Below are positions 27,384-36,761 of a DNA stretch of 64,000 nt, piece by piece. This DNA is from Bifidobacterium mizhiense (GTDB taxonomy: Bacteria > Actinomycetota > Actinomycetes > Actinomycetales > Bifidobacteriaceae). A program made the translations under genes and the position numbers. Position 1 is the stretch's first letter. The number at the start of each line of letters is the position of its first letter. The notes below the pieces were generated by a model. That model was given only the letters and a program-made list of their open reading frames with translations, was not told the origin of the DNA and did no database searches. The stretch covers positions 1 to 64,000 of the forward strand of contig NZ_BPWE01000006.1 in NCBI RefSeq assembly GCF_020884755.1, given 5' to 3'.

Positions 27384-27422
27384 AGGACCTGGACGAGGAT
27401 TCATAAACCTCATCCAGGTCCT
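27384..27422 (-). terminator. Rho-independent terminator of the ferredoxin reductase gene
   Basis: A 15-bp stem with one mismatch (AGGACCTGGA and GAGG arms) around a 9-base loop, followed on the minus strand by ATTTTCTT. It lies about 30 bp past the stop codon of the reductase. Confidence 0.85.
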
Positions 27423-27454
27423 GTCACTGTCAACACAGGCCTAAGAGCGATCGC

Positions 27455-28951
27455 CTACTCGCCGTGGGCAAGCTGACGGAGCTGCTCGGGGTCAATGACC
27501 TTGATATGCTCGCGGCCGACCTTAGCCCCCTCGGCCCGCTCATAGGCATCCACCCGCTTCCAGCCGGCAAAGTCGATGGGCTCGATGCCCTTGTCAGCCA
27601 GGAAGCGATCAATCGAATCGTCGTCACGGTCCTGGGCGAAGCGGCCGCGAGACGGGCTGGCAGCCAGGTCATCCAGCATGTTACCGATGGTCTCCAGGGC
27701 ATCGGACTTGGTGGACCCGATCAGGCCCACGGGCCCCCTCTTGGCCCAGCCCGTGGCGTAGAGCCGGTCGATGGGTCGGCCGTCCTGCCCCTCGGGAGCA
27801 GTAGTCACGCGACCGTGGACGTTGGAGAGGGTGTAGCCAGAGAAGTCGTAAGGAATGCCGGGAACCTCGGCTGGCTTGTAGCCGATGGCGTGGTAGACGG
27901 CCTGGACGGGATACTCCTCGTACTGGCTGGTCTCCTCCATGGCGCCCACGGGCGTGACCTTGGTCTTCTCCACGCGAATGCCGGTCACCTTGCCGTCCTG
28001 GCCGATGATCGCGGCAGGCATCCGGTAGAAGTGCATATAGAAACGGCGGTCGGCAGGGTTGCCCTCGAAGTCGACACCGCCGTCTTCAGCCATGTCCTCG
28101 GCCATCTCCCTGATGGTGAAGAGCTCCTCCAACATCTGCCGGGTCAGCTTGTCGGCACTGGCCCGATCGATGGTCTCCTGATCCAGGTCGAAGTCCTCCT
28201 CGTCGATGACGATTTGCACTCCGGGCAGCTTCTCCAGCTCGCGCAGCTCCTGGACCGAGAACTTGGCCTGGGCCGGACCGCGACGGATGAACATGTGCAG
28301 CTCGCGGGCCTTGTTACCCTGGACCCCCTGGTAAACATTGTCTGGGATGTCCGTGCCCAGCAGGTCGTCGGCCCGGCGCATCAGGATCCTGGAGACATCC
28401 ATGGCCACGTTCCCGCCTCCGATGACGGCCACCTGCTTGGCATCCAGGGGCCAGTTCTGGTCGGCGTCGGGATAGCCGTCATACCATTCGACGAAGTGGG
28501 CGGCCCCGTGAACGCCATCAAGCTCGTGCCCGGCGATCTCCAAGGGGCGGTCATCAACAGCGCCAGTGGCGAAAAGGACCACATCGTAGCGCTGAAGCAA
28601 GTCATCGAGATTGATGTCCTTGCCGAACTCCACATCCGCATAGAGATGGATCTCGGGGTTATCCAGGGTCTTCTCCAAGGCGCCGGCGATGTACTTGATG
28701 CTGGGATGGTCCGGGGCCACGCCGTAACGGACCAGGCCGAAGGGAACAGGCAGTTTCTCGAACAGATCAATGCGGGCCCGGTCGCCCAGACCCAGGTCGG
28801 CACCCTTCTCCCGAAGCTGCCGCAGCAGGATGTCAGAGGCATAGACCCCTGCAGGCCCCGCGCCTATGACGGCCACGCGCAGGGGGGAGCCGGCTTCCTC
28901 GCCGCGGGCCGGTGCGGGCATGGTGGAATCGTTGACATTATTATCGCTCAT
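27455..28951 (-). CDS. fprA: Ferredoxin/flavodoxin-NADP+ reductase, adrenodoxin-reductase type
   Basis: A 498-residue flavoprotein passing electrons between NADPH and a small iron-sulfur or flavin protein. The FAD motif VIGAGPAGVYA is near residue 29, the FEKLPVPFGLVRYGVAPDHP block is diagnostic of this type, and the NADP Rossmann motif VIGGGNVAMDVSRIL follows. The C-terminal GWAKRGPVGLIGSTKSDA block also matches FprA. About 20 polar residues precede the FAD motif. It is a single gene with its own terminator. Confidence 0.92.
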   Translation of the reverse strand: MSDNNVNDSTMPAPARGEEAGSPLRVAVIGAGPAGVYASDILLRQLREKGADLGLGDRARIDLFEKLPVPFGLVRYGVAPDHPSIKYIAGALEKTLDNPEIHLYADVEFGKDINLDDLLQRYDVVLFATGAVDDRPLEIAGHELDGVHGAAHFVEWYDGYPDADQNWPLDAKQVAVIGGGNVAMDVSRILMRRADDLLGTDIPDNVYQGVQGNKARELHMFIRRGPAQAKFSVQELRELEKLPGVQIVIDEEDFDLDQETIDRASADKLTRQMLEELFTIREMAEDMAEDGGVDFEGNPADRRFYMHFYRMPAAIIGQDGKVTGIRVEKTKVTPVGAMEETSQYEEYPVQAVYHAIGYKPAEVPGIPYDFSGYTLSNVHGRVTTAPEGQDGRPIDRLYATGWAKRGPVGLIGSTKSDALETIGNMLDDLAASPSRGRFAQDRDDDSIDRFLADKGIEPIDFAGWKRVDAYERAEGAKVGREHIKVIDPEQLRQLAHGE

Positions 28952-29039
28952 GCTTGTCAGCCTAACGCAAAGCGTCGGTCGGGAACAGAGCTAGTCGGGC
29001 TCCATCCCCGGGACTTTCACCAAGCGTCGCGAAATGGTC

Positions 29040-31007
29040 TCAGTCCCGGTCTATCAGCGCAGTCAGGGCCCAGAGGATGGAAACCACATCGATGGCCTCC
29101 TGCGTAAAGGCGCCGACAACCACCGGAATCAGGTCGAAGGCGGCGCAGAGCATGCCCACCGTGGCCAGGGTCAGCCCCAGCATGACCGCCTGGAGCATGA
29201 CCCGCTTGGTTCTGCGGGCGATGGTGATCGACCTGGGTAGACAGGCGATGTCGTCATTCATGATTACGGCCTGAGCGGACTCAGAGGCAGCCGTGGTGGT
29301 GCCGTCAGTGATGGCCATACCCACGTCGGCGGCAGCCAGGACCGGAGCATCGTTGACCCCGTCCCCCACCATCACGGTGATGGATTTGGTCACTGACTCC
29401 CCCAGGAATTTGGACAGCCAGATGTCCCAGAGGGGCTGTCGGTTGGGCTCCTCCTTGGAGGCCTTGGCGATCAGATCGGCCTTGTCCTCAGGGAAGAGAC
29501 CGGCATGCACGTCGGTGATGCCCACCTGGTCGGCGATGATCCGGGCTGAGGCCTCCTTGTCACCGGTAACCATGGAGAGACGGGTGATCCCCAGCTCCCG
29601 CAGCTGGGCGATGGTCTGGGCGGCATCCGACCTGGGCACGTCCTTCATGACGATTCTGGCGGTCAGGACCCCATCGATAGAAATGTAGGAGGCCATCTCG
29701 TCAGGCGCCAGGGGGCCAAAGGAATCACTTGAATTCCCGTCGGCCACGAACTGGGCCCTGCCCACCTTGACCTGATGGCCGTCGACCATACCCTGGACCC
29801 CGTTGCCGGAGTCCTCCTGAACCTCCTGCGCATGCAGATGGATCTCGTCACTGCTCTGCGCCCGCAGTCGCTCCTGGGCAGCGGCGCCGGCTTCAGCTAT
29901 TCCGTTGGCCAGGATGTGGACCGAGTAGGCCTCCACAGCGCCCGCCATGGCCAGAATCCGGTCTGTATCCACCTTCTGCTCCCTGCCGTCAGGCAGGTCG
30001 ATCTTGGCCACTTGGGGACGTTTGACGGTCAGCGTGCCGGTTTTATCGAAGAAGATGTGTGAGACCCGGCCCAGATTCTCGATCACGTCCTGGGTTTTGA
30101 TCAGCAGACCCGCCTTGGCCAGCCTCCCGGTCCCGGCCATGTAGGCCACAGGGGCGGCGATCAGCAGAGGACAGGGAGTGGCCAGGACCAGAACCTGGGC
30201 GAACCGGGTCGGCACGCCGGAGATGATCCATGCCACGCAGGCGATGATGAAGGCCACCACGGTGAAGGGGACTGCCATCAGGTCGGCTGTTCTGACGACT
30301 GCAGCCCGCGAGCTCTGGGCGGAACGCACCAGGTTGAGGATTCGCTGATACTGGGAATCACGGGCCAGCTGCCGGGCCCGCATCAGGAAGGTGCCCGAGC
30401 CGTTGACCGCTCCGGACATGACCTGGGCATCCTGGTAGAGCCTGCGGGGCATGGGCTCACCGTTGATGGTGGACATATCCAGGGTGGCGGTGCGGCTTAT
30501 CAGCTCGCCGTCAACGGGCACAGTCTCGCCGGGCTTGACCACCAGGAGGTCGCCCAGGCGGACCTGATCGACCGCCACCGTGCTCCAGTCGCTCTCCTTG
30601 GGGAGGCCATGCTCTCCCTCTGGTAGGTCTACCTGGACTACATTGGCCACCTGAGGGGCGGCCTGAACCAGCACCGTCAGGTTGTTCTGCGCCCTGTTCC
30701 CTGCATACTGCTCGATGGCATCGCCGGAGTAGAGCATGAGGACCACAGCCCAGCTGGCCCAATACTGCTTGACAGCCAGGGTGGAGAGAATGGCGACCAC
30801 AGCCAGGATATCCACGCCCACGTGGCCATGTCGCACGTCATCGATCATCCCCTTGAGGGTGTCCACCAGCGAAACGGCCACCAGGGCCGCAACCAGCCAT
30901 TGGGCGGCCTGGCGATAGGGGTGCCAGAGCAGGCCCATGGCCAGCCCGCAGGCCAGAACCACCCAGAGCATGGGGACCTTCTTGGCGAAACCTAGGATTC
31001 TTGACAT
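29040..31007 (-). CDS. P1B-type heavy-metal ATPase with TPC motif
   Basis: A 655-residue metal pump without N-terminal metal-binding domains. The phosphorylation motif FFDKTGTLTV and hinge VGDGVNDAPVLAAADVGMA are normal. In the membrane metal site the usual CPC is replaced by TPC (ATPCPLLIAAPVA), and the nucleotide-domain HP dipeptide is HI (SVHILANGI). Both changes set it apart from the copper pump at 36762 and from ZntA-type pumps, so the metal is unknown. The ATG at 31007 has GGGGAAG five bases upstream and begins a membrane-ready N-terminus; the 26 extra upstream codons do not look like protein. Confidence 0.87.
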   Translation of the reverse strand: MSRILGFAKKVPMLWVVLACGLAMGLLWHPYRQAAQWLVAALVAVSLVDTLKGMIDDVRHGHVGVDILAVVAILSTLAVKQYWASWAVVLMLYSGDAIEQYAGNRAQNNLTVLVQAAPQVANVVQVDLPEGEHGLPKESDWSTVAVDQVRLGDLLVVKPGETVPVDGELISRTATLDMSTINGEPMPRRLYQDAQVMSGAVNGSGTFLMRARQLARDSQYQRILNLVRSAQSSRAAVVRTADLMAVPFTVVAFIIACVAWIISGVPTRFAQVLVLATPCPLLIAAPVAYMAGTGRLAKAGLLIKTQDVIENLGRVSHIFFDKTGTLTVKRPQVAKIDLPDGREQKVDTDRILAMAGAVEAYSVHILANGIAEAGAAAQERLRAQSSDEIHLHAQEVQEDSGNGVQGMVDGHQVKVGRAQFVADGNSSDSFGPLAPDEMASYISIDGVLTARIVMKDVPRSDAAQTIAQLRELGITRLSMVTGDKEASARIIADQVGITDVHAGLFPEDKADLIAKASKEEPNRQPLWDIWLSKFLGESVTKSITVMVGDGVNDAPVLAAADVGMAITDGTTTAASESAQAVIMNDDIACLPRSITIARRTKRVMLQAVMLGLTLATVGMLCAAFDLIPVVVGAFTQEAIDVVSILWALTALIDRD

Positions 31008-31129
31008 GACCACTTCCCCGCTCCGGACTTGTCTGCCCGACAGCCGCAGCCGGATCACGGCTCTCTTCTGCACCTGACATATCAAGCCTATACCGCGCCA
31101 GCGCCAGCGACGGACGGCGGATATGACAA

Positions 31130-31163
31130 GGGGCCGCGACCGTCATCTGACGGATGCGGCCCC
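31130..31163 (-). terminator. Terminator of the HtrA protease gene
   Basis: GGGGCCGC pairs with GCGGCCCC, and an inner CCGTC/GACGG extends the stem. The hairpin lies 17 bp past the htrA stop. On the minus strand the following bases (CTTGTCATAT) are only moderately T-rich. Confidence 0.7.
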
Positions 31164-31180
31164 TAGGGGTCAGCCCCGGA

Positions 31181-33016
31181 TCACTGCCCGAAGAAGAAGC
31201 GGAAGGGATCCATGGAATCGTCGTCGCCCGAACCGCCTTGGTCAGAGTCGCCGTCCTGACCGCTGCCGTCCGAGTTCCTCTTGTTGGTCCTGGGCTTGCC
31301 CTGAACGGTCTGCTCCTCGCGGTCCAGAGTGGCGTTCACTTCGGAGGTCTTGCCGTCCCTGACCACGGTGATCTTGACCGAGTCACCGAAGGCGGCAGCC
31401 CGGACGAAGCCCAGCAGGGAGTAGTTGTTGTTGACTGCATGACCATTGAAGGCCACGATGGTGTCGCCAGTCTTGATGCCCGCCTTGTCGGCCGGGGAGC
31501 CGGAGACTACCTTGGTGACCTTGGCCCCGCCTCGGGTGACTCCATCGGCCTGGGCCGTGCTGCTCTGAATGGTAACGCCCAGGGAAACGTGCTTGGCCTT
31601 GCCGTCCTTGATGATCTCATCGGCGATCCGCTTGACCAGGTTGGACGGGATGGCGAACCCGATACCGATGGATCCTGCCTCGGACTTGGAGGAGGCCATG
31701 GAGGCGATAGAGGAGTTGATTCCGATGACCTCGCCAGCCGCGTTGAAGGTTGGGCCGCCCGAGTTGCCGGGGTTGATGGCCGCATCCAGCTGGACAGCGT
31801 TGGTCACAATGGGGTTGTTGTTGCTCTCGTCCATGACCGAGACCGGGCGGTTCAGAGCCGAGACGATGCCGGTGGTGGCCGTGTTCTCGTAGCCCAGGGG
31901 GTTGCCGATGGCCATGACATTCTCGCCCACGGCCAGCTTTTCAGAGTCGGCGAACTTCACGGGCTTCAAGTCGGAAGGCGCCTGATCCAGGCTGAGGATG
32001 GCCAGATCGGCCGTGGTATCGGTGCCGACCACCTTGGCCGTGTACATCTGCCCGTTGGAGAGGGTGACGTGGATCTCCTGGGCACCATCGACCACGTGAT
32101 TATTGGTGACCACATGGCCCTGGGTGTCGAAGACCGCACCCGATCCGGCCCCCACACCGCTCTTGGTCTGCACCTGGATAGAAACCACGGACTCGGAGAC
32201 CTGCTTGCTGATGGCCTGCCAGTCGGGAGCCTGCCCGCCCTGGACCTTGGCTGTGCCCTGGCCCGAGGAGTTGGAGGATACCCCGTTCAGTGAGGAGGAC
32301 GAGGGCAGAGTGATCCATCCGTTGGACAGTGCCGCCCAACCCAGCCCCAGCATGAGGGCAGCGGCCACTAGTGCAGCCACCACGGCGGTGAAGACATACT
32401 TGCCCGTGCCGCTCAAGCTGCTGCCGGCGTGGTTGGCTGGACCGGGCCGGCCATTGGGGCCGCCGGATCCGAAGGGTGAATAGGGACCCTGGCCGGAGGG
32501 CCCGCCACCCTGGGGGTTCTGGCCGGCATTCTGACGGGGCTGTCCGTACTGTCCGAAGAAGCCCTGCTGAGGACCGGAGACATACCCCTGATTATTGGGC
32601 TGCTGCTGACCCTGGTCGTTGGTAGACGGGCGCGAACCTGCGGGTGCATAGGCACCATACTCGGGCGCAGGCCGATAGTAAGACTGCTGCTGTGTCGGCG
32701 CATCCTGCCCTGTGGTCGGGCCGTTGGAGGCGGAGGCTGAAGCCCCGGCGCCGCTATCGCCATTCGACCCGTTTTCCGTAGTCGCGGACTGTGCATCGCC
32801 ACCAGGCATGGCAATAGGGGTCGTGGGCCTCTGATCCCAGGCCTGAGTCTGCTGGTCCCCTTCTTCTGTCGCTGGGACTTGAGCAGAGTCGGTCTGTTCT
32901 GTGGAGGCTCCCGTCTCCTGCTCTTGCTCGGCGGCCCCGCGCTCGATGTGGCTTGGCTGCCAGGACTGACCGTCATCGCCGCCCCTCCAAGGGTCGGCCT
33001 TGTGCTCTTCAGCCAT
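31181..33016 (-). CDS. HtrA/DegP-like membrane-anchored serine protease with PDZ domain
   Basis: A 611-residue protease acting on misfolded proteins outside the membrane. The first 200 residues are a low-complexity, Gln/Gly/Pro-rich cytosolic region, followed by one membrane helix at about 210-235. The trypsin-like domain shows His in VTNNHVVDG, Asp in TTADLAIL and Ser in GNSGGP. A PDZ domain follows (KTGDTIVAFNGHAVNN), then a charged Gly/Asp-rich tail. AAGGAG lies five bases before the ATG at 33016. The layout matches other actinobacterial HtrA proteins, and the disordered N-terminus often varies between strains. Confidence 0.9.
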   Translation of the reverse strand: MAEEHKADPWRGGDDGQSWQPSHIERGAAEQEQETGASTEQTDSAQVPATEEGDQQTQAWDQRPTTPIAMPGGDAQSATTENGSNGDSGAGASASASNGPTTGQDAPTQQQSYYRPAPEYGAYAPAGSRPSTNDQGQQQPNNQGYVSGPQQGFFGQYGQPRQNAGQNPQGGGPSGQGPYSPFGSGGPNGRPGPANHAGSSLSGTGKYVFTAVVAALVAAALMLGLGWAALSNGWITLPSSSSLNGVSSNSSGQGTAKVQGGQAPDWQAISKQVSESVVSIQVQTKSGVGAGSGAVFDTQGHVVTNNHVVDGAQEIHVTLSNGQMYTAKVVGTDTTADLAILSLDQAPSDLKPVKFADSEKLAVGENVMAIGNPLGYENTATTGIVSALNRPVSVMDESNNNPIVTNAVQLDAAINPGNSGGPTFNAAGEVIGINSSIASMASSKSEAGSIGIGFAIPSNLVKRIADEIIKDGKAKHVSLGVTIQSSTAQADGVTRGGAKVTKVVSGSPADKAGIKTGDTIVAFNGHAVNNNYSLLGFVRAAAFGDSVKITVVRDGKTSEVNATLDREEQTVQGKPRTNKRNSDGSGQDGDSDQGGSGDDDSMDPFRFFFGQ

Positions 33017-33248
33017 TTCTGCTCCTTCGGATCGATGCCGCTGCCTGCTATTCGGTCACGCTTGTCAATCTACCCCGTCGCCCGCGCTTTTTGCTGTTTC
33101 CGGCTGACAGGCGAAGCGGGTCCTCGCATGCATTGCTTCCAAGTCTAGGGCCGAAATGCTGAATGTTGTCTGGACATTGGATGAAAGTCATATCGACTGC
33201 ACACAGGGCAGCAGCGGGACGGTTGGATGTCTTGGATACAGTGGAGCC

Positions 33249-34547
33249 ATGAGCCTGATCACCAACCCGCTGGGAGCCACGCCGGGCCGACCCGGCGACC
33301 GCACCGCATTCTCATTCGAGACCCTGAACCGCCTGTCTGACAGCCCTGAAGGCCTGGGACGCAACGGCCGCCGCTACGGCCGCACCGGCATCATCCATAC
33401 TCCGCACGGAGACATCCACACCCCCGCATTCATCCCCGTGGCCACCCAGGCGGCCATGAAGGCCGTTCTGCCTGAGCAGATGCGGCAGCTGGGCGCCCAG
33501 GTTCTTCTGGCCAACGCCTTCCACCTGTTCGAGCGCCCCGGCCCCGACATTCTGGACCAAGCAGGTGGCCTGGCCCGGTTCATGAACTGGGACGGCCCCA
33601 CCTACACTGACTCGGGCGGCTTCCAGGTCCTCTCACTGGGGGCGGGATTCAAGAAGACCCTGGCCATGGACGTGACCGGCATGAAGTCGGACCAGGTGAT
33701 CGCCGAGGGCAAGGAGCGCCTGGCTTTCGTGGATGAGGACGGAGTCACCTTCAAGTCCCCGCTCAACGGCGACCGGCACCGCTTCTCGGCCGAGATCTCC
33801 ATGGGCATCCAGCACCGCATCGGCGCCGACATCATGTTCTCCTTCGACGAGCTGACCACCCTGATGAACACCCGTACCTACCAGGAGCAGTCGGTGGAGC
33901 GCACCTTCCGTTGGGCGAAGCGCTGCGTGGACGAGCACCACAGGCTGACCCAGGCGCGGACCGGCAAGCCCTACCAGGCCCTGTTTGGCGTGGTGCAGGG
34001 GGCCAACTATGAGGATCTGCGCCGACGCGCGGCCCGCCAGATCGCCTCCCTGGACTTTGACGGCGTAGGCATCGGGGGCGCCATAGAGAAACGGCTGCTG
34101 GGGCAGACCTGCGCCTGGATCTGCGACGAAATGCCCGAATCCCGGCCCAGACACGTCTTGGGCATCGCCGCTGTGGACGACATCTTTGCAGGCGTGGAAA
34201 ACGGCGGGGACACCTTCGACTGCGTATCCCCGGCCCGCTGCGGCCGCAATGGGGCCGTCTTCACCCGTGACGGCCGCTGGAACATCAAACGCGCCCAGTT
34301 CAAAACTGACTTCAGACCCATCGAAGAGGACTGCGACTGCTACACCTGCACCCACTACTCCCGGGCCTACATCGACCATCTGCTTCGCGCCCATGAGCTC
34401 AACGGCTACACGCTGGCCACCATCCACAACGAACGCTTCTTCGTGAGATTGCTGGACGAGATCCGCCAGTCCATTGACGGCGGCTACTTCGATGAGTACA
34501 AGAAGGAGACTCTGGCCAGGTTCTACGCCCACGGATCCAAGGGCTGA
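33249..34547 (+). CDS. tgt: tRNA-guanine transglycosylase
   Basis: A 432-residue enzyme that exchanges G34 for a 7-deazaguanine in tRNAs with GUN anticodons. It has the TDSGGFQV block with the nucleophile-side Asp, the GGAIEKRL turn, VDDIFAGVENGGDTFDCVSPAR, and the zinc motif CDCYTC with a downstream Cys/His pair. The start is set at the ATG at 33249, since homology begins about 50 residues later and the further upstream open frame has no ribosome site; only a short GGAG precedes it. It stands alone and ends 57 bp before a tRNA-Leu gene. Confidence 0.92.
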   Translation: MSLITNPLGATPGRPGDRTAFSFETLNRLSDSPEGLGRNGRRYGRTGIIHTPHGDIHTPAFIPVATQAAMKAVLPEQMRQLGAQVLLANAFHLFERPGPDILDQAGGLARFMNWDGPTYTDSGGFQVLSLGAGFKKTLAMDVTGMKSDQVIAEGKERLAFVDEDGVTFKSPLNGDRHRFSAEISMGIQHRIGADIMFSFDELTTLMNTRTYQEQSVERTFRWAKRCVDEHHRLTQARTGKPYQALFGVVQGANYEDLRRRAARQIASLDFDGVGIGGAIEKRLLGQTCAWICDEMPESRPRHVLGIAAVDDIFAGVENGGDTFDCVSPARCGRNGAVFTRDGRWNIKRAQFKTDFRPIEEDCDCYTCTHYSRAYIDHLLRAHELNGYTLATIHNERFFVRLLDEIRQSIDGGYFDEYKKETLARFYAHGSKG

Positions 34548-34603
34548 ACCAACACGCCATTATTGCGCCGCGCAGACAACCGTGCTAACCTTTCCAGTTG
34601 TCT

Positions 34604-34686
34604 GCGAACGTGGCGGAATGGTAGACGCGCTGTCTTCAGGTGGCAGTGAGCTGATGCTCGTGAGGGTTCAACTCCCTCCGTTCGCA
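34604..34686 (+). tRNA. tRNA-Leu(CAG)
   Basis: A class II tRNA of 83 bases: acceptor GCGAACG with CGTTCGC, anticodon stem CTGTC/GGCAG closing TTCAGGT (anticodon CAG), a long variable arm and the T-arm GGTTCAACTCC. The discriminator is A. CCA is not encoded, unlike the tRNA-Gly at 18283. Confidence 0.92.
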
Positions 34687-34698
34687 CGAAGAAATGGA

Positions 34699-34739
34699 AA
34701 TGTCTTCGGCTGATTGATGTCAGTCGAAGACATTTTTTA
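34699..34739 (+). terminator. Rho-independent terminator after tRNA-Leu
   Basis: AATGTCTTCG and an inner CTGA pair with TCAG and CGAAGACATT around a short loop, followed by TTTTTTAT. It lies 12 bp after the tRNA and is a textbook intrinsic terminator. Confidence 0.93.
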
Positions 34740-34864
34740 TTGGTCGAATTACAGCTGAGGCCGTTCTGGCTATCCGGCCTTCTGGCCGCCGCAAGTCGGG
34801 TCAGGATGGTTCATCCTCTTGCCGCCTGCCGCCCGACCATGCAGCTTTTGATCATACAGATCAG

Positions 34865-36199
34865 TCACTCGATGTCCTGGTCGTCGAAGACCTTGCGGCC
34901 CTTGTAGAGGTCGAGGTCCAGCTCGTTCTCGGTCCTCGCCACGATGACTGCCGTATTGGCGGCACCTGCCACGTTCACCAGCGTGCGGCCCATATCCACC
35001 AGCTGGGAAATAGGCTGCATGATCGCGATGAAGGGCACAGGCAGGCCAGCCGCTGTAAAGAGGGAGGTGGCGGTGATCGTGGCTGTGCCGGGCACGCCCA
35101 CCGTCCCAACGGAAACCACCAGAGCAAAGACGATCAGGAGAGCAAAACGCAGGGGGGAGTAAGGAATCCCCTGAGCATTGATGGCGAAAACCGCCAGAAG
35201 GACGGGCCAGAGCCCGGCGCATCCGGGCATGCCCAGATTTGCTCCCAGACTGGCCACGAAGGAAGCCGTCTCTTCAGGAACGCCGGCAGAGCGCAACTGG
35301 CGGACCGTGACAGGAATGGTGCCGATGCTGCTCTCGGAGGTGAAGGCCACCACGCCCGCCGGCCAAAGGGAGCGGAAGAAGGGCAGAGGATTGACCCGGC
35401 CGACCAGGGCCAGGATCAGGGGTTGGACTAGGAAGAGCTGAATAGCCAAGCCCAGGTAGGACACCAAGAGGACAGCCAACAGGGGCAGAAGGCTCTTCAG
35501 GTTGCTGCGACCGATGGCGGCTGCGATCAGGGACAGGACCGCATAGGGGGTGAAGCCAACGACGATTTGGGTGGCCTTGGACAGGACCACATTGCCGGCT
35601 TCCACGAAAGCCTTGAAGGGGGCCACACTCTGCTCGCCGCGCGGGGTTGAGGCGGCCTTGTTCAGAGAGACAGCCAGGAGGATGGCGAAGATCACGACAG
35701 GAATGACCTGGTTCTGGGCCCAGTTTTCAGCCAGATTCGAGGGGAAGAGACCGACCAGGGTGTCGAGCACCCCTGGCACCTCGTGAGGCTTGACCCCCTT
35801 GGGCAGGGCCTGGTCGAACCCCTTGCCGACCTGGAAGAGCAGCCCCAGAACCAGGGCGATCACGGCTGCTGTGAACGTGTTGACCAGGAGCAGAACGATG
35901 GTTTTCAGACTGATGTTTTTCAGCCGACCGGACCCGCCGATACGGCTGATGCTGGCGATGATGCTGAAGAGCAGGAGCGGCACCACCAGGGCCGAAATGA
36001 CCTCGGACCAAACGTTGCCGAATGCCCCCACATAGGTCGTGTGACCTGAGAAGCCCACACCCACCAGGATTCCCAGCACCGTCGCTATGATGACCCGCCA
36101 ACTGAAGTTGACCTTGGTCCTCCTGCTCAGCAGGGCCAGCCCCGCAAAGAGAATGACGACCACTATCAGAGCCGCCCAATCCCAACTCGTTTCCGACAT
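34865..36199 (-). CDS. Dicarboxylate/amino-acid:cation symporter, TcyP-like
   Basis: A 444-residue transporter of the DAACS (SLC1) fold with about eight membrane segments and two re-entrant loops. The serine-rich hairpin AFTSESSIGTIPVT and the substrate-site GANLGMPGCAGLWPV resemble the cystine-type members (TcyP) more than glutamate carriers, and the early VPLLLFSIIASISRIG block supports that. It probably imports cystine or another acidic amino acid with Na+ or H+. GGGAGAG precedes the ATG. It lies downstream of csoR on the same strand with a 165-bp gap, so cotranscription is uncertain. Confidence 0.83.
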   Translation of the reverse strand: MSETSWDWAALIVVVILFAGLALLSRRTKVNFSWRVIIATVLGILVGVGFSGHTTYVGAFGNVWSEVISALVVPLLLFSIIASISRIGGSGRLKNISLKTIVLLLVNTFTAAVIALVLGLLFQVGKGFDQALPKGVKPHEVPGVLDTLVGLFPSNLAENWAQNQVIPVVIFAILLAVSLNKAASTPRGEQSVAPFKAFVEAGNVVLSKATQIVVGFTPYAVLSLIAAAIGRSNLKSLLPLLAVLLVSYLGLAIQLFLVQPLILALVGRVNPLPFFRSLWPAGVVAFTSESSIGTIPVTVRQLRSAGVPEETASFVASLGANLGMPGCAGLWPVLLAVFAINAQGIPYSPLRFALLIVFALVVSVGTVGVPGTATITATSLFTAAGLPVPFIAIMQPISQLVDMGRTLVNVAGAANTAVIVARTENELDLDLYKGRKVFDDQDIE

Positions 36200-36364
36200 T
36201 GCCTCTCCCTCATCAATCTCTCCTCCCCAGGACCAAACGGCCTAGGGTTGGGGTTCAATCTAACAGGAGAGCGGCGGAAGTTCAACGATTCCCGGAAGAA
36301 TGCCTATACCCGTTGCTTATGGACTGCTATTCCCGGGCAGATTAGGACTGTTTGACGAGGATTG

Positions 36365-36646
36365 CTAAGAACGAACCAGGCGGGCGATGGCCTCGGAGGC
36401 CTCCTCCATCTTCTCGTCGGCCTCTTCACCTCCCTTTTCGGCAGCCTCACGGACGCAGTGGTTCATGTGGTCGTCCAGCAGGGTCAGGGCCACCGACTTC
36501 AGGGCGCTGGTCGAAGCGGCGATCTGAGTGAGAATATCGATGCAGTAGGTGTCCGACTCGACCATCTGCTCAATGGCCCTGACCTGGCCCTCGACACGCC
36601 GGAGTCTGGTAATGGTCCGCTTTTTATCGTTGGCATATCCGGGCAC
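36365..36646 (-). CDS. csoR: CsoR-family copper-sensing repressor
   Basis: A 93-residue all-helical repressor. The Cu(I) ligands of the family are present as Cys35, His60 and Cys64, with [13 protein letters not shown] at the N-terminal helix. It binds DNA without copper and releases when Cu(I) is bound. It is divergent from the copper ATPase gene, and the palindrome between them (36734-36752) overlaps -10-like boxes of both genes, so it should repress itself and the pump together. Confidence 0.93.
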   Translation of the reverse strand: MPGYANDKKRTITRLRRVEGQVRAIEQMVESDTYCIDILTQIAASTSALKSVALTLLDDHMNHCVREAAEKGGEEADEKMEEASEAIARLVRS

Positions 36647-36733
36647 GATTCACTCCATTCCTAGTCAATGGCCTTCATGGCGGAGCCAGGATCGACCCAA
36701 ATTCATGAAACCCATCTCGAAATTCACTACCAG

Positions 36734-36752
36734 TATACCCCTGGGGGGTATA
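36734..36752. promoter_or_regulatory. CsoR operator overlapping divergent promoters
   Basis: TATACCCC and GGGGTATA flank TGG, a perfect 8-bp dyad with the G/C-run core known for CsoR sites. On the plus strand TATAGT (36749-36754) could be the copA -10; on the minus strand TATACT (36732-36737) could be the csoR -10. The plus -10 ends only seven bases before the copA ATG. Confidence 0.88.
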
Positions 36753-36761
36753 GTGGGCCAC

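Noticed and set aside
36362-36664. Plus-strand open frame opposite csoR
   Set aside because: csoR has all copper ligands and a matching operator; the opposite frame has no family features.
36549-36761. N-terminal extension of copA by 71 codons
   Set aside because: It would run through the CsoR operator and overlap csoR; its sequence lacks protein-like character.
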